NCBI RefSeq assembly: GCF_021130785.1
Contig: NC_060211.1
Span: 21,561,001 to 21,625,000 of the forward strand
DNA from: Homalodisca vitripennis
Lineage: Eukaryota > Arthropoda > Insecta > Hemiptera > Cicadellidae
Direction of reading: 5' to 3'
Length of the DNA: 64,000 nt
Below the pieces are notes generated by a model. It was not told the origin of the DNA. It was given only the letters and a program-made list of their open reading frames with translations, and made no database searches. Made by a program: the position numbers and the translations under genes. Shown here piece after piece: positions 26,908 to 38,600 of the stretch; within the stretch, counting starts at the first letter, position 1, and the number at the start of each line of letters is the position of its first letter.

Positions 26908-29900
26908 ATATATGTGTGTACCAACTGAGGAGTTTTTTATGTATGAAAATTTTTGCCCCCCACCCCCCACAAATGAGTTACTTTGGGAGTACGTCAAAAT
27001 TTAAAATAGGAACCTCTAGCAAGTGATGCATCATTTTAAACGTATTACACAAAGAAGAAGAACGGGAATTAAAGGTCTGCAATGTACTCTATTAAGTTTT
27101 TGCATCAAATCAAAGTTTGGGTTGTTTTATAAAACCCCATTACAATATAAAAATTGAATGTCAAAGTGACTGTGTTACCTTTACAGTTTGTAATCGTTAA
27201 CGTGGTGTGTTACATTTACTTTATACTGCCAAGTGAAGAGTTAAGTAATTTTACGATATAATTAACTCTTCCAGTAGATTTAGATTAGCTTTGTACGTTT
27301 ACTAAACGAAATCACTTTATAATTGTTATCAATGAATGTGGTTAATACTCCAGCAGAGGTTGTGAACAAGTTTCAAAGTTCTTTTCTATTTTATAAGCAA
27401 GTAAATATTTCTCACTCTTCCACGTGGAGGGTAATAAAACATCGTGTCTTAACAAGTATTATTTGTATGGAGAAAATGTGTGAATACGCGTATAAAGATA
27501 TTACTCCCAATTAGAAGGGAAACTGCAAGTTTATGTATAATAGTGTTAACATTTGAGAGATCCATCCATGAAATTATAAGCATTTTTAGATAAGGAGATA
27601 CTTGAAATAATAAGTAAATCGTCAGACTGTAATCTCAGTTACTCGACTTGTTACACAAGCAATTTTTAATTTTTATATAACCTCAAGGAAACAGTACGGT
27701 TTTCAACTGTGATAAACCTCACAAACCTAAAATACTGAGAGCTTCTAGCCTCCCAAAATTGGTAACGCAGTTTTTATTAAAACTTTCAATGATATTACAT
27801 TCCTTAAAACTTTGTAATACAGGTTCTATTAGATCAAGAATAAAAATACATTGAATTAAAGCAGATTTCAGTATGAATACAAATGATAAAGGGGTTTACT
27901 CTTCCAACCCTTTAGTTCTTGCCAATATCATTAGTGCTAGGTAATTCTGAAGTTTACATAAATCGTTACGTTTGCTTTCAAATAGTTATCTTTCAATATT
28001 GTAATCTTGATTGCATTATTTTAACTTAAATCAAAGTAATAATAAACTTATCACAGGAAAAAATAAAACATCAACAAACATTTAACAAATATTTTAATTA
28101 ATAGTACTTGTTTGAAGAAAATAATTGATGTTGTAATAGAAAATATAAAGGCAATTAAGAAAGGGAAAGAATCTATTGATAAAATATAATGAAATGTTTA
28201 TATTTTGAGCAGCACTGGTGTTAAGGGAAGTACTAGGGCTTTTATTTATGACTAATGTTATGATACATGATATATCACTACATCCTAGAGAATTAATTGT
28301 GGAAGTTAACATAGGGGTATTAAATAGTTTCGTAATTATAGCTAAATCGCGTGATTATGGCTACTTCACGTGATTATCACTAAATCAAGTGATTTGTGGC
28401 TAGATCGCGTGATTATCTCTAAAATACGTGAATATCGCTAAATAGCGTGATTATGGCTAAATCACGCGATAATCGCTAAATAACTTGCTTATGGCTGCAA
28501 CAAGAGATTATCGCTAAATCACATTGTTATGCCTAAGTCAATAACGAGACAGACACCCCTTAATGTCAAGCGTGATTATTATTTTACATATATTTAAATA
28601 TGACAATCACGAGACAAGCAAGACCAGGGACGGAGTTAAGGGAGGGGGGGGGTTGGAGGGAACGGCCGCTCCTCTATAATTGTGTAACATCGCGACTGGG
28701 TGGCCACCCAACCGGGAAAGCCGGATGTAAGCCGGGAATCTGTTGTGGAATCGGGAAAATCTAAAAACCAATACTTCTGTCTTAAAGAGTTGATAAAACC
28801 TAGAAATTATTTGTACAGCCTTTTAAACCCAGTATTGATTGATCCCGTATTTTGCGCAGTTTGATTGTGAATGAATATACATCGTGAGGGCGATGGTGTT
28901 GTTACAGCGCAGCGCCTGGTTGCTACGGATGGGCCAAGGGATCTGAGCGCGCGGCCGAGGCTGTACTACTAGCCATCCACGAAACATTGACCTTACCTAC
29001 GCGCTTTAATCCTGTGATTGGTGTTAAAGAATTGAACTATCGGAACACCTTTTATTTGAGTATATCCACAAGAAAATTTAATAAATCAGTAAATATTCCA
29101 ATTCTTGCCATAGGAGTGTTTGAAGAAACATTGAAAAATGGATTTACGATTATGTTTGAAAAGGGCTGTGGTACCTTTTTTAGGCCCAATAAACCTTTTG
29201 CTTCTAAAATCTTACATATTAAAAGCACTAGCAATGTCTCTGTTGCAGCGTCATTGCGGACATGGATGACGAAACATCGCCTCTGATAGGCCCGAGTGGC
29301 ACCTGCTCTGTGGAACTGGTGAACCTGCTCCTTACAGGCCAAGCTGTGTCCAACGTGTTTGATAACGACCTGCAGCTCGACTCCTGCCTATTACGAGGCG
29401 TTTCGAAACGAGCGGAAATAGGTTTTTTGTCCATCTTTGAACACTTTAATTCATGTCAGGTAAATGTTTGTGTCTTAATAATTCAAAGTAAATGCTATAA
29501 CCTATATTATAATTGATATAATAGTAATCGCAGGTGCTTTCTTGACATTCTGGTGGAGGATAAAAGTATCGTTTTAAACAAATAGGGTAAAGTTTTCAAA
29601 ATGTTTCTAAAATGGTACTTAATTATAACAGTTTACTTTTGTATGTAGTATATATCCCTGGTAAAATCATCATTAATAAAATTATGTAAAGTACGAATTT
29701 CCAAATAAAACTATCCCCAACATCATTTAAAACAGGCTATTTTAGCTTATCGGCCAATAAAAAGGTAAATTGATGTTATAGTACACAATATCTAGCGTTT
29801 GTAAACCTAAGCATACTTCAGAATGTATTGCCTCAGAAAGCCTCTAGACATAACCTCTAAGAAGCCATTGCTTTGCCTTATGGTTACGGTGTATTAGACT

Positions 29901-32900
29901 TGCTCATCCTATGTTCTAATAGGATTTAAGTATCAAACAGCTTTATTCATTAATAGTCTTTTCCCCTGAGAGAACTAGTTTGTAATATCTGAATGTGTTT
30001 CAACTAAACTTCTATCTGTACCTGTTTTTATTCAAATTTAGAGTTAGCATTTTATAGACTATAGTCATTGGTAACTTCCAGCTCTGCTTATGAGAACTAG
30101 CTTATAATATAAGTATCTGTTTGTACTTAAACTATTAGAACTTGCATCTTCTAGGCTGTAGTTATTGGTAACTTCCAGCTCTGCTTATGAGAACTAGCTT
30201 ATAATATCAGTTTCTGTTTGTACTTAAACTATTAGAACTTGCATCTTCTAGGCTGTAGTTGTTGGTAACTTCCAGCTCTGCTTATGAGAACTAGCTTATA
30301 ATATCAGTTTCTGTTTGTACTTAAACTATTAGAACTTGCATCTTCTAGGCTGTAGTTGTTGGTAACTTCCATCTCTGCTTATGAGAACTAGCTTATAATA
30401 TCAGTTTCTGTTTGTACTTAAACTATTAGAACTTGCATCTTCTAGGCTGTAGTTGTTGGTAACTTCCAGCTCTGCTTATGAGAACTAGCTTATAATATCA
30501 GTTTCTGTTTGTACTTAAACTATTAGAACTTGCATCTTCTAGGCTGTAGTTATTGGTAACTTCCAGCTCTGCTTATGAGAACTAGCTTATAATATCAGTT
30601 TCTGTTTGTACTTAAACTATTAGAACTTGCATCTTCTAGGCTGTAGTTATTGGTAAACTTCCAGCTCTGCTTATGAGAACTAGCTTATAATATCAGTTTC
30701 TGTTTGTACTTAAACTCTTAGAGCTTGCATCCTCTAGGCTGTAGTTATTGGTACCTTCTAGCTCTGCCCGAGAGAACTAGCTTGCAATATCAGTATATGT
30801 TTCTACCTAAACTCTTAGAGCTTGCATCCTCTAGGCTGTAGTTATTGGTAACTTCTAGCTCTGCCCGAGAGAACTAGCTTGTAATATCAGTATGTGTTTC
30901 TACCTAAACTCTTAGAGCTTGCATCCTCTAGGCTGTAGTCATTGGTAACTTCCAGCTCTCCCTGACAAAACTAGCTTGTAATATCAGTATCTGTTTCTAC
31001 TTAAACTATTAGAGCTTGCATCCTCTAGGCTGTAGTTATTGGTAACTTCTAGCTCTGGCCGAGAGAACTAGCTTGTAATATCAGTATCTGTTTCTACTTA
31101 AACTCTTAGAGCTTGCATCCTCTAAGCTGTAGTTATTGGTAACTTCCAGCTCTCCCTCACAAAAGTAGGTTGTAATATCTGAATGTGTTTGACTAAACCT
31201 TAGAGCTAGCATCTTATAGTTTCTGGTCATTGGTAACTTCCAGCTCTCCCTGAGGAAACTAGTTTGTAATATACGTTTCTGTTTCTAATAAAACTCTTAG
31301 AGGTAGTATCTTCTATATTGTAGTCATTGGTAATTTCGAACTCCCTGAGAAAAATGGATTATAATATCTGTAAATGTTTCTACTAGACCTCTTAGTGCTA
31401 GTAGAATTCATATTTAGTGTAAATTCAGTGCCAGCATCTTATATCTCCTAGTCATTAGTACCTTCTAGCTCTTCCTGAGAGAACTAGCTGGTATACGTTT
31501 CTACTAAACCTCTTAGAGGTAGCATCTTCTAGATTGTAGTCATTGGTAATTTCGAGCTATCACTGAGAAAAATAACTTGTAATATCAGTATCTGTTTCTA
31601 CCTGTAGGAGCTAGAACCCTTTAACTTCCAGTAAGTAACGCGTTCCAGCTTGTGGAAGCTCTCGGAGCCTAGGAGGTATTGAGGTCAGAAAGTTCATTTG
31701 AGAATCTGGAACTAGATCCAAGACTCTGAAGTAGTAAAAGTTGTTATTAATACTTGGAATCGAGTTTAAATTACTTTACATTGCACAATGCTCTACTACT
31801 TTTTCAGGTAGGATCAAACTTGAAGACGCCCCGATATCCAATTTGGTTGGTAAACAGTGACAATCACTACAGTGTTGTGTTTTCCCCCTGCAAGCAGCTA
31901 GTGAGTGACTGGCGTGCTGAGAGACAATTCCATCTGTACCATTATGACGGATTGGGGGGCCAGGCTGAGGAGACAGTCCTCAGTGTAGGTGAGATCACTA
32001 GAATAGTCACTGTAATGTTTGTGCACCCATACCAACAACTGGAGAGTGACTGTCTCACTGAGGGAATATTCCCTATATAACAATAACTATAACAATACGA
32101 GGGACCGGTATGTCACAATGAGGATACAATCGAGGGGGTAAGTAAAGATACTATAATAATAAATATAGTGTTGTGGGTACCCATGCAAGCAACAGATAAG
32201 TGAGTGGCGCTCTGAAAAAAACCCATCTGTAACACTACGACGGATTGGTAGATTAGACTGAGGATACAATCGAGAGGGTAAGTAAAGATACTATAATAAT
32301 AAATATAGTGTTGTGGGTACCCATGCAAGCAACAGATAAGTGAGTGGCGCTCTGAAAAAAACCCATCTGTAACACTACGACGGATTGGTAGATTAGACTG
32401 AGGATACAATCGAGAGGGTAAGTAAAGATACTATAATAATAAATATAGTGTTGTGGGTAACCAGGCAAGCAACAGATAACTGACTGGCGCTCTGAAAAAA
32501 CCCCATCTGTAACACTACGACGGATTGGTAGATGAGACTGAGGATACAATCGAGAGGGTAAGTAAAGATACTATAATAATAAATATAGTGTTGTGGGTAC
32601 CCAGGCAAGCAACAGATAACTGACTGGCGCTCTGAAGAAAAATTCATCTGTAACACTACGCTGGATTGGTAGATTCAGACTGAGGATACAGTCGTGAGTG
32701 TAAGAAAGAATACTAAAATAATTAGTATAACGCTGTGTGTACCCATGTAGGGAACTCATAAATGACTGGAGCCTTAAGAAAATCCCATCTGTAACACTAC
32801 GCTGGATTGGTAGATTATACTGAGGATACAATCGTGAGTGTAGGTAAGAATATTAAAATAAATAGTATAACGCTGTGTGTACCCATGTAGGGAACTCATA

Positions 32901-34299
32901 AGTGACTGGAGCCTGAAGTAAACCTCATCTGTAACACTACGCTGGATTGGTAGATTAGACTGAGGATACAATCGTGAGTGTAGGTAAGGATACTAAAATA
33001 ATTAGTATAACGCTGTGTGTACCCATGTAGGGAACTCATAAATGACTGGAGCACTTAAGAAAATCCCACCTGTAACACTACGCTGGATTGGTAGATTATA
33101 CAGAGGAATACAATCGTGAGTGTAGGTAAGGATATTAAAATAAATAGTATAACGCTGTGTGTACCCATGTAGGGAACTCATAAGTGACTGGAGCACTTAA
33201 GAAAATCCCACCTGTAACACTACGCTGGATTGGTAGATTATACAGAGAATACAATCGTGAGTGTAGGTAAGGATATTAAAATAAATAGTATAACGCTGTG
33301 TGTACCCATGTAGGGAACTCATAAGTGACTGGAGCCTGAAGTAAACCTCATTTGTAACACTACGCTGGAATGGTAGATCAGACTGAGAATTCAAACGTGA
33401 GTGTGTCAGAATACTATAATAATAAATATAATGTTGTGTGTGTACCCATGCCACTCATAAGTGACTGCCGCACTGAAAACTCCCATCTGTAACACTACAA
33501 TGAATTGGTAAGTCAGACTCGTTTTATAATTTTGATAATTACTGTGATGTTAGTAATAATATAAGACTAGAGTCTATATAGTGTACATGTAATACCTATA
33601 GCTTCTTGTTTCTATTGACTCTTAATAGAAAAACTTGAGCCTTGAGTCAAACGTCTTGAGTTATAAGGGGTTACAAATAATATCGAGTCACTTTTTCTGT
33701 TGACTTGCAGAAGTAAATATCTTTCTGTTGCCATTTTGTACTGTTGTTCTCCGAAGAAATAGTAGTATTTAATACAAACATGATAAGGTATAGATGGTAA
33801 CTGATAACATTTATATCCCCTTCTTTCTGTTGACCTTAAACAACCAAACAGATCTCTGAAAGTACAGATTCTTGAAGTAGTATTTTCTTTCTTCCTAGAT
33901 CTTGCCGTATATTAAGTTCAGTAGAATCTCGTATTCATCTATTTCATGTTTAAATTTGGCATACATGTTTGCATTTAATTCAATTCTGTCTAAAACATTA
34001 CTTACAATTATACTATTTGGCTATCCATCCCTTGATAAAGATTATCGTACATGTTACCTAATTTCAAACATACGCCTTGATATTTGTAAGAGGCCTAATT
34101 CAATTGATTGTGGCTGTTCTGATTAAAAATTGTTTTCGTTTGACTGTCATTAGATGTATTTAACATCTATTCTTTTTCAGATACAACCGGATTCTCAGCA
34201 AAGGAGGAAAGCAAAAGAGATGAAGTACCTTCACTAGAACTCTGCATAAAAACAAAATGGAAAGATGCAGTGGTTCATTGGAACTCAAATTTCTCGTAA
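19193..34299 (+). CDS. MINDY4: MINDY4 (FAM188B) deubiquitinase gene, six exons, N-terminus missing
   Basis: Spliced gene for a MINDY-family cysteine protease, which trims ubiquitin (K48-linked) chains in the cytosol. Exons 19193-20214, 21317-21507, 26541-26741, 29249-29459, 31808-31988 and 34181-34299 have GT-AG borders, and all five junctions keep one frame to a TAA stop (about 640 residues; the human protein is about 757). Recognised by [18 protein letters not shown] plus [83 protein letters not shown] and [10 protein letters not shown]. The active-site Gln, Cys and His are all present, so it looks functional. The first exon starts two bases into a codon, so at least one upstream coding exon exists. 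Introns are large (1.1-5.0 kb) and filled with repeats. MINDY3 is the alternative, but the C-terminal LELCIxTKWK end fits MINDY4. Confidence 0.93.
20215..21316 (+). other. MINDY4 intron, no other feature
   Basis: AT-rich intron of 1.1 kb between phase-0 exons. No repeat array or second gene seen. Confidence 0.6.
21317..21507 (+). CDS. MINDY4: MINDY4 exon with catalytic cysteine
   Basis: 191-nt exon; acceptor TATGTCACAG, donor CAG|GTTTGA, phase 0 in and phase 2 out. It opens with [11 protein letters not shown]. The Cys codon at 21326-21328 is the nucleophile by family comparison. Vertebrate MINDY4 has Pro where this protein has Ala just before the Cys. The remainder ([20 protein letters not shown]) is the helix found after the nucleophile in the family. 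Confidence 0.93.
21840..23710. mobile_element. 1.87-kb non-autonomous hAT foldback element
   Basis: Lies in the MINDY4 intron 21508-26540. Termini are CAGTGGCGTAGC at the left and GCTACGCTACTG at the right (one mismatch as inverted repeats). It is flanked by the perfect 8-bp duplication TCCAACAG (21832-21839 and 23711-23718). CAGTGGCGTAGC ends plus an 8-bp duplication indicate the hAT superfamily. Next to the ends are G-run and C-run blocks around GGTCCGGACC. No transposase is present, so movement would need a helper. The exact target duplication suggests a recent insertion. Internal ORFs are by-products of its repeats. Confidence 0.9.
22215..23185. repeat. inverted set of about 175-bp repeats inside the hAT element
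   Basis: Three units on the left (ATAATTATCGA followed by CACTTTCGGTCGG or CACTTCCGGTCGG at about 22263, 22436, 22613) face three on the right in reverse complement (CCGATGGGAAGTGA, CCGACCGAAAGTGA twice, at about 22746, 22921, 23093). The symmetry centre is near 22728. A transcript through it would form a roughly 450-bp imperfect hairpin. Confidence 0.85.
23926..23982. repeat. (TA)n microsatellite
   Basis: About 28 uninterrupted TA units in a MINDY4 intron. Confidence 0.97.
25250..26110. other. GC-richer patch in MINDY4 intron, unidentified
   Basis: Base composition is clearly less AT-rich than its surroundings (TCACCGAAGCAAATGC, GTACCGTAGCGCTTACGGC). No open frame or motif I can name; probably an old inserted repeat. 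Confidence 0.3.
26262..26335 (+). repeat. tRNA-like SINE fragment
   Basis: TCGTAATGGTAAGGGTGCGG (A box-like) followed by CTCTAACGCAGAGGTC (anticodon-arm-like hairpin) and GGGTTCGATTCTCGG (B box and T arm). There is no matching acceptor stem. Read as protein on the minus strand it gives the [15 protein letters not shown] phrase that such repeats commonly produce. Confidence 0.55.
26541..26741 (+). CDS. MINDY4: MINDY4 exon, middle of catalytic domain
   Basis: 201-nt exon; acceptor TATTATTGCAG, donor AG|GTAATA, phase 2 in and out. The split codon with the previous exon gives AGG (Arg) and with the next AGC (Ser). It encodes [12 protein letters not shown] through [18 protein letters not shown], matching the family segment that ends in a hydrophobic LSRS-type helix. 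Confidence 0.9.
26862..26904. repeat. (TA)n microsatellite
   Basis: TA run just downstream of a MINDY4 exon. Confidence 0.95.
28341..28531. repeat. 19-bp minisatellite, about ten copies
   Basis: Unit near GCTAAATCGCGTGATTATG, diverged between copies, in the MINDY4 intron 26742-29248. The ATC-CG-TGAT core is close to its own reverse complement, so single units can form small hairpins. Copies alternate between ending in TATG and TATC, hinting at a 38-bp higher-order unit. Confidence 0.9.
29249..29459 (+). CDS. MINDY4: MINDY4 exon with LVNLLLTG motif
   Basis: 211-nt exon; acceptor TCTCTGTTGCAG, donor CAG|GTAAAT, leaving in phase 0. Reads [36 protein letters not shown], then [20 protein letters not shown]. 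This is the most conserved block of the family after the catalytic Cys. Confidence 0.93.
29940..31615. repeat. 97-bp tandem array, about 17 copies
   Basis: In the MINDY4 intron 29460-31807. The landmark GGCTGTAGTTATTGGTAACT recurs every 97 bases (for example about 30153, 30250, 30347). Copies between 30060 and 30720 are almost identical; those after 30720 are diverged (CTCTGCCCGAGAGAACTAGC variants) and the two ends decay. Confidence 0.93.
31808..31988 (+). CDS. MINDY4: MINDY4 exon with catalytic histidine
   Basis: 181-nt exon; acceptor ACTTTTTCAG, donor TGTAG|GTGAGA, phase 0 in and phase 1 out. The His codon at 31865-31867 in [11 protein letters not shown] is the expected catalytic His. Ends with [20 protein letters not shown]. 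Its last 118 bases and the splice donor are the source of the tandem array just downstream, and a 97-bp array lies just upstream. Confidence 0.93.
31989..33515 (+). repeat. 140-bp tandem array derived from the MINDY4 exon end and its 5' splice site
   Basis: Eleven copies (TGTTGTG landmark at about 32012, 32164, 32304, 32444, 32584, 32725, 32865, 33005, 33147, 33289, 33429) continue in register from the exon position 31871. Each unit matches about 112 exon bases: AGTGTTGTG, GCAAGCA, GTGAGTG-CG-CTGA, CCATCTGTA, TAC-ACGGATTGG and GACTGAGGA-ACA-TC. Each then has a donor-like TGTAGGTAAG or GGGTAAGT and about 28 intron-like bases. The exon reading frame is broken by stops in every copy. Antisense ORFs that recur each 140 bases are artefacts. 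Confidence 0.88.
33516..34180 (+). other. rest of last MINDY4 intron, no feature
   Basis: AT-rich, ends in a T-rich tract and TTTTTCAG before the last exon. Nothing else seen. Confidence 0.6.
34181..34299 (+). CDS. MINDY4: MINDY4 last coding exon
   Basis: 119-nt coding part; acceptor ATTCTTTTTCAG. The single G from the previous exon plus AT gives Asp. Reads [18 protein letters not shown], then [16 protein letters not shown] and ends NSNFS with TAA at 34297-34299. The LELCIRTKWK-type ending is a hallmark of MINDY4. Confidence 0.93.
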
Positions 34300-34475
34300 A
34301 TTTCTCGAAGTACAAGCTTATAAATGATACACATTTTATTTAGCTGTACACTGCAAAAAGTATTTTAATTTATTATTTAAGTGTAGTTTTTAAGCGTACC
34401 ACAATCTAGTTTACTAATTTAGCTCAAAATAATTTAAAATTGAAATTAGTGTTTATAATCGTTGAAATATTTTAT

Positions 34476-34481
34476 AATAAA
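34476..34481 (+). terminator. AATAAA polyadenylation signal of MINDY4
   Basis: First AATAAA after the MINDY4 stop, 177 bases downstream. It is followed by a TTTTCTA stretch that could serve as the downstream element. No other gene claims it. Confidence 0.6.
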
Positions 34482-34499
34482 AGATTGTAAGTTTTCTAC

Positions 34500-35205
34500 T
34501 AAATTAAATTTAGAAGATACTTTTAGTTTTCATAACAAGGAAAATATGTTAGTAGAATTTATTTTATTTGAAGCAGGCGTACAAAGAAATATAGTTTAGG
34601 TTAAGTTGTTGATCTCAAGTAATGTACAATGTTGTACAAACCAATAAAACCACAGAAAATTTTAAACACAGAAGTCTCAGTGGAACACAGTTACAGCGCT
34701 CCCCTACGGCCAGACCTAGGACTACAATTGACGGGATATAACGAACTCCGAAGTGCCGAGCGTTGTGCTGCGGGTGAGACCTTGTTCGTAATATCTGGAA
34801 GTGGTGCTATAATCGTAATATAGACTATTACAGCTATTATATACAGCTGGAATGTAATTGGAGGTATTATTACAGAAGGCCATTGTTCATGTTCAAGTGC
34901 CTCCACACTGGGAAAACAGCTACGAACATGTTCGCCAAACATACTATTATTCATCAAACTAAATGTTTTGTAAACAAATGTTTTCCGAGCATTTATTTAG
35001 ATTTTTATCAAACAAATTATGGTTTTCGCTGTGAATTCAATTTTGCGTTGTCATTGAACATGGATGTTGGTGTGCGTCGGTCACTTTGTTGTACTGTTAT
35101 CAGGCTGCACAGTTGGTAGCAAAGTCAGTTATTAAGAAGACCAATATAGTATTGCAATTTAAAAACAAAATAGGAATTTTCGAGAATCCATAAGTGCGAA
35201 GAATT
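34500..35205. other. downstream of MINDY4, no gene seen
   Basis: Contains a GC-richer stretch at about 34690-34790 (CGCTCCCCTACGGCCAGACC) with no recognised domain on either strand, possibly an old repeat. Confidence 0.35.
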
Positions 35206-35209
35206 GACT

Positions 35210-35625
35210 GAGTGGTAGTTACATTGAGACTTTTGAATAACGTTTATATTGAGACTTTTGAATAGCAGTTGCATTGAAACTTTCGACTAACAGTTACATT
35301 GAGACTTGACTAGCAGTTACATTGAAACTTTCACTAACAGTTACATTGAGACTTTTGGCTAGCAGCTATATTGAGACTTTTAACTAGCAGTTACATTGAA
35401 ACTTTCGACTAACAGTTACATTGAGACTTTTGGCTAGCAGCTATATTGAGACTTTTGACTAGCAACTATATTGAGACTTTTGACTAGCAGCTATATTGAG
35501 ACTTTTGAACTAGCAGTTACATTGAGACTTTTGACTAGCAGTTACATTGAGACTTTTGACTAGCAGCTATATTGAGACTTTTGACTAGCATTTACACTAA
35601 CGGTTACATTGAAACTTTTGGCGAG
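35210..35625. repeat. 25-bp minisatellite, about 16 copies
   Basis: Unit AGCAGTTACATTGAGACTTT followed by TGACT, with variants (AGCTATATTGAGAC, TTGAAACTTTCGACTAAC). Some copies have lost a few bases, giving a 22-26 bp period. Confidence 0.93.
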
Positions 35626-38600
35626 TTTTTACTCTTATCATTCCCTAATATTTTTTCCCAAAATCTCACTATAAACACAAAATCTTGGCAAGAAACGGAC
35701 TGCAATGGATTCTCCAGAGGGCTGTTTCACAGAACTAAACAAAGGTTTGCCTATAGAACGAACTGTTTGGCCAAACAAAAATGGCGGCGCACTACCTCCA
35801 CTGATATTTCAAGAATGTTGGTCAAAGCGTTGACACTTACCGAACACCATACATTCGCCGGCGAAAATTGAAATGAACACTGAAAGTGTTCGACGAAGAA
35901 TGGTCATCCAGTGTGGGCACCTTTCGATTACGGAATTTAAGTGTCCATCTTATTTCTTGTATTCTTCCCAACCTAGTAAATACTAGTACCTTCATGTGCA
36001 ATGCTAACTAACTAGTAAGGTTATACTTGCCGTAACTGGCTTTGCGATGTTACGCGATCGGCGCCTGTAGGAGCACTTCTGATTCGAATACATGATATTT
36101 CTGGAGTCATTTTTGAGTTTGTCTTGTTACCCGGATCAAGACACCATATACGTGGGTGCAAAAAGCCTACTTCGTTCAAAAGGCGTCTACTTCAGGATTT
36201 AAAGATCTACTTCCGGTCAAAGGGATAGAGAAAGATAGACGTCAAACCATTCTTGAGACAATCACAGACGTAACCATTCTAAAAAATTTGATCCACTTTT
36301 TCTGAAAACTCTATATCATGAGTTGAACTCTTTATTGAGTTCTTTCTATTAATATAGTGTACCTAGAATTTAAAAGTGATCACTCTACTCCCTCCCCACG
36401 GTATATGAGGTTATATAATTGTTCTCCCTCCCCCAATCTTGGATACCACTGGTCACAGGTTTAGATTTTGGTATTATAGGAACCTGAGTTAGTTTATTCG
36501 GACCTGCGAATAAAAACCGGGTCATCAAAAATATATTTGGGTGTATAAAGCTGTTTTTGTAGGCCAACAAAAAGATTTCAGTTGTATTCTAATATTCTCA
36601 ATATTAGGGTTATTTGGGCTTATTTTGTTTCAATTAAACCCACTCTACTGCATTTAGTGCCAACTAAGCCCTGGGAAAAGAGTATAATTGACCTCCCCCA
36701 CCTACCACCCCATTCGATTGAATACTGTTTTAAAGTATCCTTATAATAACTGTCTGTTGATATTTTAAAGTTATATATCTAAAATTGTATGTTACCTAAG
36801 ACTTACACAAGCCCAAAAATAGAATTTAAATGGTTTTTGTAAATATAAACATAAGAAATATTTATATCACACATGTAAAACTGCATGCTCTTGAAACACA
36901 CTGCAGTTTATAATGAGTATTTTTCAATAAAGTTATAAACTTCAATTTATGAATTTATTTTATTGTTTTACTCATTACATAGGATAACAAGAACTTTATG
37001 TGATTTACTATACTCATGTTCTTGTACTTCGGCATAAATAATAATTCCGGTAATTGTATTCATGTAAACAAGTAAACAAATGACTGAAGTGTTTGTTACC
37101 TAAAACGAGTGCTGTGTGATTGTATATTTTTGTTAGTTATTTATTATCTCTTTTAAACTTCGTATAGCATTCTTGTTAAGCAACAATTAAAACTTTTAGT
37201 GATATATCTTTTTTAGTAACTCGAAACAAACTTATGCCTGTTGGAAAATTTACACACGCATGTATAACTGTGACGAAACTAATTTACTCTTTATTTTATT
37301 ATTACCAAACTTCTCCAACGCGTGTGAGTTATATATTATAATGAGGTATATTATTTAATAATTGCTAAATTCTTTGTTACAATATTAAACTTTAAATATG
37401 AGTTTTTCGTAAAAGTAAATTTTAAAAAATCTATAACTAATGGTTATGATCTAAAATTTACTTTTTTATCGCTTATTAGATTCTTGAATAGCACATAATG
37501 TATATTTATAAAACGTCTATTAAAGATTGAATTTATATTCTGTGTGAAAGAAATAAAACGATATTTGCTATACAGATTATTCTACTAATTGAATTCAGAA
37601 TGCAAGACTAATTTTGAATTATATTTAGATAAGCTTAGTTTTTTTGTTTAAACTTATAAAATTAAAACAAATGAGTTCATTAATAGTGTTTTAAAACAAC
37701 AAAACTATTGTACCTTTGGTCCAAAATTGTTTTAATTGCTTTAACGATTTAAGACTTTTTACTACAAGCAAAGTACCATGTCAGTTACATCGTAGGGGCG
37801 CAGTTGTACCATTCTGTGCCACTTTTTATTTTACAAATGTCTTTGTATTATTAATTTGTTTAATCCAATGTAAGTCCTTGTGTACCTTCCAAGGCTGCTT
37901 TCATCGTACGGTACACGTTCTGTCGTCCTCTGTTACACTATACTATATAGCCCCCATCTAATTACTACTTTATAATACGTATTTAATTGCAGTAATAAAC
38001 ATTGCAGTAGCAAACGTAACTAACAACTAAAACCATTCTGTGAAACAAATCCATTATTCTTCAATCTAATTATATTTCAAAATCCCCAGTTGTACTAAAC
38101 CCCATATCACCCCCATCTTGATACAACCCTTTCCTGTTCTAGCTCTTAATGCAATGTGTGCGATATATAAATTACTTATATTTAAATGTATCTTAGACAA
38201 AATAACTGTAATGAGTGTAACAGGTTGATTGCACTCAAAGTGTTTTGAGATTTATCACGAGTTGAGCGGGATCTTAACACGTGTTTTAAATTATCGTCGT
38301 GTTTTTTACTATATAAACCATATAAAATAAGATGTATATATTTAACCCTATAGTGGCTAACAGCTGCATCTACTTAATAAGTTACCAGTAATAAATTACC
38401 AATGGTTATAACTCCAATGATAGTAAGTAGGTTTATAAAGTACAGTACCTGTATAATTAAGAAATCCATTAAGATTGAAAATTATAACTGTATATCGTCG
38501 ATGTTCGTGGTTTGTGTTCATATTTTATATGATTTTAAATGCAGATGTATTTTATTTTTGTATATTCAATGTCTATATTTACGGTGTGACAGAGTGTTAA

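Noticed and set aside
28987..29286. 99-residue ORF overlapping the start of a MINDY4 exon
   Set aside because: Uses a different frame from MINDY4, lies mainly in the intron and shows no domain I recognise.
32087..33454. Minus-strand ORFs with repeated MYPQSNLPI peptides
   Set aside because: They follow the 140-bp period of the exon-derived array and are antisense artefacts.
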